Source of the DNA: Lachnoclostridium sp. UBA1308 | Lineage (GTDB): Bacteria > Bacillota > Clostridia > Lachnospirales > Lachnospiraceae | DNA: 37,491 nucleotides | Assembly: GCA_002307215.1 (NCBI GenBank) | Contig: DBTU01000032.1 | Coordinates: 35,469 to 72,959, forward strand | Direction: 5' to 3' | In this document: positions 33,688 to 37,491 of the stretch, piece by piece | How the letters are laid out: each line of letters starts with the position of its first letter | How positions within the stretch are numbered: the stretch's first letter is position 1 | Program-made: the position numbers and the translations under genes | The notes under the pieces: generated by a model | What the model was told of the DNA's origin: nothing | Databases searched by the model: none | The model's input: the letters and a program-made list of their open reading frames with translations, nothing else

Positions 33688-34731
33688 TTATCCAACTACT
33701 TTACGCTTAGACATTTGAGCATCCAAAATAACTGCTCCTAATAATACTGATCCTTCGATAATCTTATACAAATTGGAAGGTGCATATGCGATACGTAGGG
33801 CGTTCGTCAAGCATATTGCGAACAGCATACCCAGCACGGCGCCACCCATTGTACCCCGCCCACCTTTCATACTAACTCCTCCAATTACACATGCAGTTAT
33901 AACTTTAAGTTCCCAGCCAGTACCATAGGTAGCTGCCGATGCACCCATTCTTGCAGCAATCAATATACCCGCAACACTAGCAAACAGCGAACTTAATACA
34001 AATGTAATCGTCTTCATATTTTTAACACTGATACCTGATAACCTTGATGCTTCTACATTCATTCCAATATAGTAATATTTTTTGAAATATCTTGATTTTG
34101 CCATCAATATTGAAAATAAAATTAATAATACTGCCGCATAATAAACGGGCAACTGCAAGCCCAAAAATTCTCCTTTACTTAATTTGGTAAATGTTTCAGG
34201 TAAGTGCCTAATATCTATTCCGTTTCTAGATATGTTATATGACGAGGTGTAGACAAACTGTGTTAATCCGTAATAGATTAATCCCATTCCAAGTGTTGCT
34301 ATAAAAGAATTTACACCTATTCTTGATACCAAAGTTCCAACTATAAATCCTAGTACACATGCTACAACCAACACAATGATAATTGTCCATCCCATTGGTA
34401 CACCAAGCACGATTAATGTACCAGCAAGTATATTTGTAAACATGACATTAAACCCTACCGATAAATCAATTTCGCCATTAATAAGTTGCAGTGCCATTCC
34501 TATAACAATAATTGCCGGGATAGAAAATTCAAGCAATAGAGATGAAATGTTATAAGATGACAAAAAAACTTTTGGAAATACGATTGAATATGTTATAAAG
34601 TACACCATTATAAATACCAAGGGTATTACCCATCGATTCTTCGCTATATAATCCAGCATATCTCGTTTCGAATTGGTTCCGCTTTTTGAATTACCCTCAT
34701 TTTTCATACTGAATTTTGATAATATCTTCAT
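33688..34731 (-). CDS. ABC sugar transporter permease 2 (RbsC family)
   Basis: 347 residues with about nine to ten hydrophobic helices. The N-terminal cytoplasmic stretch (1-30) is polar. The family features 'LINGEIDLSVGFNVMFTNILAGTL' (about 83-106) and the coupling loop 'MNVEASRLSGISVKNMKTITFVLSSLFASVAGI' (about 224-256), followed by 'ACVIGGVSMKGGRGTMGGAVLG', are clear RbsC signatures. It begins 17 bases after the ATPase gene. It is a paralogue of the permease at 36252-37226, not a copy; the pair probably forms a heterodimeric pore as in other two-permease systems of this family. Confidence 0.9.
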   Translation of the reverse strand: MKILSKFSMKNEGNSKSGTNSKRDMLDYIAKNRWVIPLVFIMVYFITYSIVFPKVFLSSYNISSLLLEFSIPAIIVIGMALQLINGEIDLSVGFNVMFTNILAGTLIVLGVPMGWTIIIVLVVACVLGFIVGTLVSRIGVNSFIATLGMGLIYYGLTQFVYTSSYNISRNGIDIRHLPETFTKLSKGEFLGLQLPVYYAAVLLILFSILMAKSRYFKKYYYIGMNVEASRLSGISVKNMKTITFVLSSLFASVAGILIAARMGASAATYGTGWELKVITACVIGGVSMKGGRGTMGGAVLGMLFAICLTNALRIAYAPSNLYKIIEGSVLLGAVILDAQMSKRKVVG

Positions 34732-34748
34732 TTTAATTCCTCCAACAC

Positions 34749-36236
34749 TTAGTTCATTATTCCTGATGCATATTTCATGACTAGCTGCTCTGTAGCCTCA
34801 TCGCCACTCAATTCACCTTTTATCTCACCATTATGCATGATATAAATCCTATCGCTGATTGCTAGTACTTCCGGCAAATCTGATGAAACAACAATAATGC
34901 TCGTTCCCTCTTTGGTAAGTTCTCGAAGTATTTGATAAATCTCTGCTTTTGCACCAATATCCACACCTCTGGTCGGTTCATCAACAATCATTATCTTTGG
35001 ATTAACAACAAGCCATTTAGCCAGTACAACTTTTTGTTGGTTTCCTCCTGATAAATTAACTACTTTTTGGTGAATACTTGGTGTTATGATATTAAGTTTC
35101 TTTCGATATGTTTCGGAAGTCTTATTGATTAACTTATTATCAATGTTCATTCCTTTGCTTAATTTTTTCAAACTTGCCGATGCTATATTGGTTGATACCG
35201 CCATTTCAAGAAACAGGCCATGATCTTTTCTATCTTCCGGCAAATAACCTATCCCGTTTTTGATTGCATCATTTACATGTCTAATCCTAACTTTTTTGCC
35301 ATTGATGAATACTTCACCTGAAGATACTTTATCAGCGCCGAATAATCCTCTCATTACCTCTGTCCGCCCAGCACCTGCTAACCCGGCGAAGGAAACTATT
35401 TCACCCTTACCGACTTTAAAATTAATATCTTTGAATTTACTGGAATTCAACCCTATACATTCCAATATAATCTCATCATGGGATAATTTCTCAACTCGAT
35501 TAAAATATAATTCTCGCCCTACCATTTTATTGACGATCCATTCATTATCGATATTAATGACTTCTTCTGTTGCAATGTGTTCACCATCTTTAAATACAGT
35601 GACTCGGTCCGCAATTTGAAATATTTCTGCAAGTCGGTGACTGATATAGATGATAGCCGTACCTTGCTCCTTCAATTTGCGAAGAAGTGAGAATAAAAGT
35701 CCTACCTCTTTTTCAGTAATTGTCGCTGTCGGTTCGTCTAGAATAAGTACTTGGGGATTCAATGACAACGCTTTCGCTATTTCAATCATCTGCTGCATCG
35801 CTGGTGAAAATTGATCGACTATCGCTTTGGGGTCAATATGAATACCGAGTTTTAATAGTAATTCAGTTGTATCGTCATATAATTTCTTCCACTTAATAAC
35901 CGAAAAGGCTCCCACGGGCTGTCTAGCTGCAAATATATTTTCAGCGACATTCAAACTTCCAACCAGCGAACGTTCCTGATATACAATAGATATTCCTAAT
36001 TCATTTGCATTTTTTTGATTCGCAATACTAACCTTTTCTCCATTTAGTAAAATCTCACCAACATCTTGTTTGAAAACACCCGCCAATATATGCATCAATG
36101 TAGACTTACCGGCTCCATTTTCTCCACAAAGCGCATGAATTTCACCCTCATTCAAATCAAAGTCTACGCCTTTCAATGCTCGAACACCTGGAAAGTCTTT
36201 CGTTATACCCTTAACACTCAATACTAATTTTGACAT
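34749..36236 (-). CDS. ABC sugar transporter double ATPase (RbsA/MglA family)
   Basis: About 495 residues made of two ABC domains. The first (about 5-240) is complete: Walker A 'GENGAGKST', signature 'FSPAMQQMIEIAKAL' (a non-LSGGQ form common in this family), Walker B 'VLILDEPTA'. The second (about 250-495) has the degenerate Walker A 'GLAGAGRTEV' typical of RbsA/MglA, but a proper 'LSGGNQQK' signature and 'IMIVDEPTRGVD'. GGGAGG lies seven bases before the ATG at 36236. The open frame could begin with GTG at 36251, which is less likely. It is flanked by one permease gene on each side, 15 and 17 bases away. Confidence 0.92.
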   Translation of the reverse strand: MSKLVLSVKGITKDFPGVRALKGVDFDLNEGEIHALCGENGAGKSTLMHILAGVFKQDVGEILLNGEKVSIANQKNANELGISIVYQERSLVGSLNVAENIFAARQPVGAFSVIKWKKLYDDTTELLLKLGIHIDPKAIVDQFSPAMQQMIEIAKALSLNPQVLILDEPTATITEKEVGLLFSLLRKLKEQGTAIIYISHRLAEIFQIADRVTVFKDGEHIATEEVINIDNEWIVNKMVGRELYFNRVEKLSHDEIILECIGLNSSKFKDINFKVGKGEIVSFAGLAGAGRTEVMRGLFGADKVSSGEVFINGKKVRIRHVNDAIKNGIGYLPEDRKDHGLFLEMAVSTNIASASLKKLSKGMNIDNKLINKTSETYRKKLNIITPSIHQKVVNLSGGNQQKVVLAKWLVVNPKIMIVDEPTRGVDIGAKAEIYQILRELTKEGTSIIVVSSDLPEVLAISDRIYIMHNGEIKGELSGDEATEQLVMKYASGIMN

Positions 36237-36251
36237 GATAACACCTCCCAC

Positions 36252-37226
36252 CTATTTATTCTTTTTAGTGACAATAATATCTATTATTATTGCGGTTATT
36301 AATATGACACCCGTAATACTTGGTTGCAAATCAGGTGGTAATTTAGCAATTGTCAATGCATTACTCAACACTGCGATGAATAAAGCCCCCATAGCTGCTC
36401 CAGCTACTGTTCCAGAACCGCCTGCAAAGCTTACGCCTCCAATAACTGCCGCTGTTACCGCTCTTAATTCAACGCCAGCTCCAACATTTGGAATTGCAGT
36501 ATTAAATCTCATTGCGGTGATGATACCACCAATTCCCGCTAAGCAACCCGCTATAACAAAGGTGGTAATCTTTACTTTTGAAATATTGATACCAGATAAT
36601 TTTGCTGCCTTCTGATTGGCTCCAATATAATAATATTGGCGAAAATATCTTGTACTAGATACTAGAAAAGCAAAAATTATCAAGGCTACAATCATATAAA
36701 TTACAGGCATTTGAATTCCCATTATCTTAGTTTGCCCTAATGCTTTAAATAATTTATCAGGAAAATCTGTCCAGCCTGTCCCAGATAAAATAACTGCAAA
36801 TCCCAAAAATATCATCCCGGTAGCAAGTGTTCCAATAAAAGAGACTACATTTAGTTTTGCTACGATTAAGCCATTGATGAACCCACAAGCCATACAAACA
36901 ATTAAAGATATAATAATTGCAAATATCATTGGTAAGTCATTTACAATCATCAATCGCCCACATAAAATTGCACCCAGTACCATATTTGATCCCAGCGATA
37001 AATCAATCTCTCCTTGAATAAGTACAATGGTAATTGCTATTACAATCATGATTTCAGACGACATATTCAACAAAATAATTGAAAAGTTACTAAAGGTTCC
37101 AAAGGTTGTCGGAAATACGAATGAAAATAATAATGAAATAATTGTGATAAGTATAAATAGTGCTAATGCTCTTTGAGTTGATATAAAACTCAAAAAACTA
37201 CTCTTTTTCTCTGCTTTATTAATCAT
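36252..37226 (-). CDS. ABC sugar transporter permease 1 (RbsC family)
   Basis: 324 residues with about nine to ten membrane helices. 'LIQGEIDLSLGSNMVLGAILCGRL' (about 69-92), 'GANQKAAKLSGINISKVKITTFVIAGCLAGIGGI' (about 208-241) and 'AAVIGGVSFAGGSGTVAGAAMG' (about 262-283) are the same landmarks as in the second permease, confirming paralogy. GGGAAGG lies about seven bases before the ATG. It is the first gene of the cluster in the window: the region above holds promoter-like boxes and the terminator of a gene outside the window. No substrate-binding protein precedes it. Confidence 0.9.
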   Translation of the reverse strand: MINKAEKKSSFLSFISTQRALALFILITIISLLFSFVFPTTFGTFSNFSIILLNMSSEIMIVIAITIVLIQGEIDLSLGSNMVLGAILCGRLMIVNDLPMIFAIIISLIVCMACGFINGLIVAKLNVVSFIGTLATGMIFLGFAVILSGTGWTDFPDKLFKALGQTKIMGIQMPVIYMIVALIIFAFLVSSTRYFRQYYYIGANQKAAKLSGINISKVKITTFVIAGCLAGIGGIITAMRFNTAIPNVGAGVELRAVTAAVIGGVSFAGGSGTVAGAAMGALFIAVLSNALTIAKLPPDLQPSITGVILITAIIIDIIVTKKNK

Positions 37227-37306
37227 GTCTACACCTTCCCATTTTTATTTATTATGCCTCAATAAGTCCTACACCAAAATCAATTTGCAATTAGTATGAC
37301 TTGATG

Positions 37307-37340
37307 TTTATAGTCTAATGCAAAAATCGACTTAATTATA
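37307..37340 (-). promoter_or_regulatory. Probable promoter region of the catabolic cluster
   Basis: Two -10-like boxes on the minus strand, TATAAT (37335-37340) and TATAAA (37307-37312), lie between the upstream terminator and the first permease gene. Neither has a good -35, which would fit activator-dependent expression. The choice between them is open. Confidence 0.35.
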
Positions 37341-37400
37341 TGTAAGAAAGATAGGTGTGCTTGTGTGTATTTTTTAGATTACGAGTACCGAATTTAATCT

Positions 37401-37452
37401 CATCAAAAAAATATTCGTATATTATGAAAACAAATCATAATATACGAATATT
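37401..37452 (-). terminator. Terminator of a gene upstream of the window
   Basis: A perfect 18-bp, AT-rich stem (37410-37427 with 37435-37452) with a 7-base loop, followed on the minus strand by TTTTTTGATG. It separates the cluster from whatever lies beyond position 37491. Confidence 0.85.
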
Positions 37453-37454
37453 CA

Positions 37455-37468
37455 AATTAACGTTTTCA
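37455..37468 (-). promoter_or_regulatory. cre-like site (catabolite control)
   Basis: The minus-strand sequence TGAAAACGTTAATT matches the CcpA operator consensus at about 12 of 14 positions. It lies on the far side of the terminator from the cluster promoter, so its target is uncertain. Weak evidence. Confidence 0.25.
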
Positions 37469-37472
37469 CACT

Positions 37473-37491
37473 AGCTCCCATGTGCCGCCTT
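37473..37491. repeat. Interspersed palindromic repeat, copy 2 (cut by the window end)
   Basis: AGCTCCCATGTGCCGCCTT matches 11283-11301 at 18 of 19 positions. The second half of the palindrome should lie beyond the window. Confidence 0.55.

Noticed and set aside
32560..37226. An autoinducer-2 (Lsr) uptake system, because two permeases and an LsrB-like binding protein are present
   Set aside because: No LsrF, LsrG or LsrK is encoded. The adjacent kinase is a PfkB ribokinase, and RbsD points to a ribose-like sugar.
37455..37468. A CcpA operator controlling the catabolic cluster
   Set aside because: It is kept only as a weak site. It lies beyond a strong terminator from the cluster promoter and two of 14 positions do not match.
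11283..37491. Attachment sites of an integrated element, because a 19-base sequence occurs near both ends
   Set aside because: There is no integrase or mobility gene between the copies, the intervening genes are mixed core and catabolic genes, and the repeat is palindromic and intergenic like a dispersed repeat.

Overview
The window comes from a low-G+C, anaerobic, spore-forming Firmicute, most likely a clostridium of the Lachnospiraceae type. The evidence is an AT-rich sequence, AGGAGG-type ribosome binding sites, the sporulation pair ytfI-like/ytfJ, a clostridial two-ATPase acyl-CoA dehydratase activase, and small families that I associate with Lachnospiraceae. No rRNA, tRNA, CRISPR array, transposase or phage gene is visible. 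All but one of the genes lie on the minus strand.

Left part (1-11.8 kb): the ytfJ and DUF2953 sporulation pair, two conserved genes of unknown function, a CorA-type ion transporter followed by a rhomboid-fold membrane protein that appears to lack its catalytic residues, and a response regulator/histidine kinase pair placed upstream of an ABC exporter (ATPase plus FtsX-type permease). A small two-LysM protein follows. Middle (12.0-17.8 kb): one large plus-strand gene of 1411 codons, related to 2-hydroxyacyl-CoA dehydratase activators, has a near-consensus promoter. It converges on an APC-family amino acid permease through a shared hairpin.

Right part (17.98-37.23 kb): 19 minus-strand genes form one catabolic cluster. 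Read from 37.2 kb down, it encodes a ribose-type ABC importer (permease, double ATPase, second permease, binding lipoprotein), a small unknown lipoprotein, ribokinase, a hydroxypyruvate/2-oxotetronate-isomerase-like TIM barrel, and E1-alpha, E1-beta and E2 of a 2-oxoacid/acetoin dehydrogenase-type complex. Next come an SDR, a degenerate M24 'pita-bread' protein, RbsD mutarotase, a zinc alcohol dehydrogenase, the E3 dihydrolipoyl dehydrogenase, a second SDR, a second zinc dehydrogenase, lipoyl synthase and lipoate-protein ligase.

My reading is that an imported sugar or polyol is mutarotated, oxidised and isomerised, and perhaps phosphorylated. The resulting 2-oxo acid, diketone or acyloin is then oxidatively cleaved to an acyl-CoA by a dedicated lipoamide complex, whose lipoyl cofactor is supplied by the last two genes. 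No aldolase, transketolase or transcriptional regulator is encoded in the window. The substrate is unknown, and I regard this cluster as the most likely undescribed system here. Its upstream edge is marked by a strong AT-rich terminator for a gene outside the window. Internal hairpins, a consensus internal promoter and paired palindromes suggest differential expression inside the cluster.
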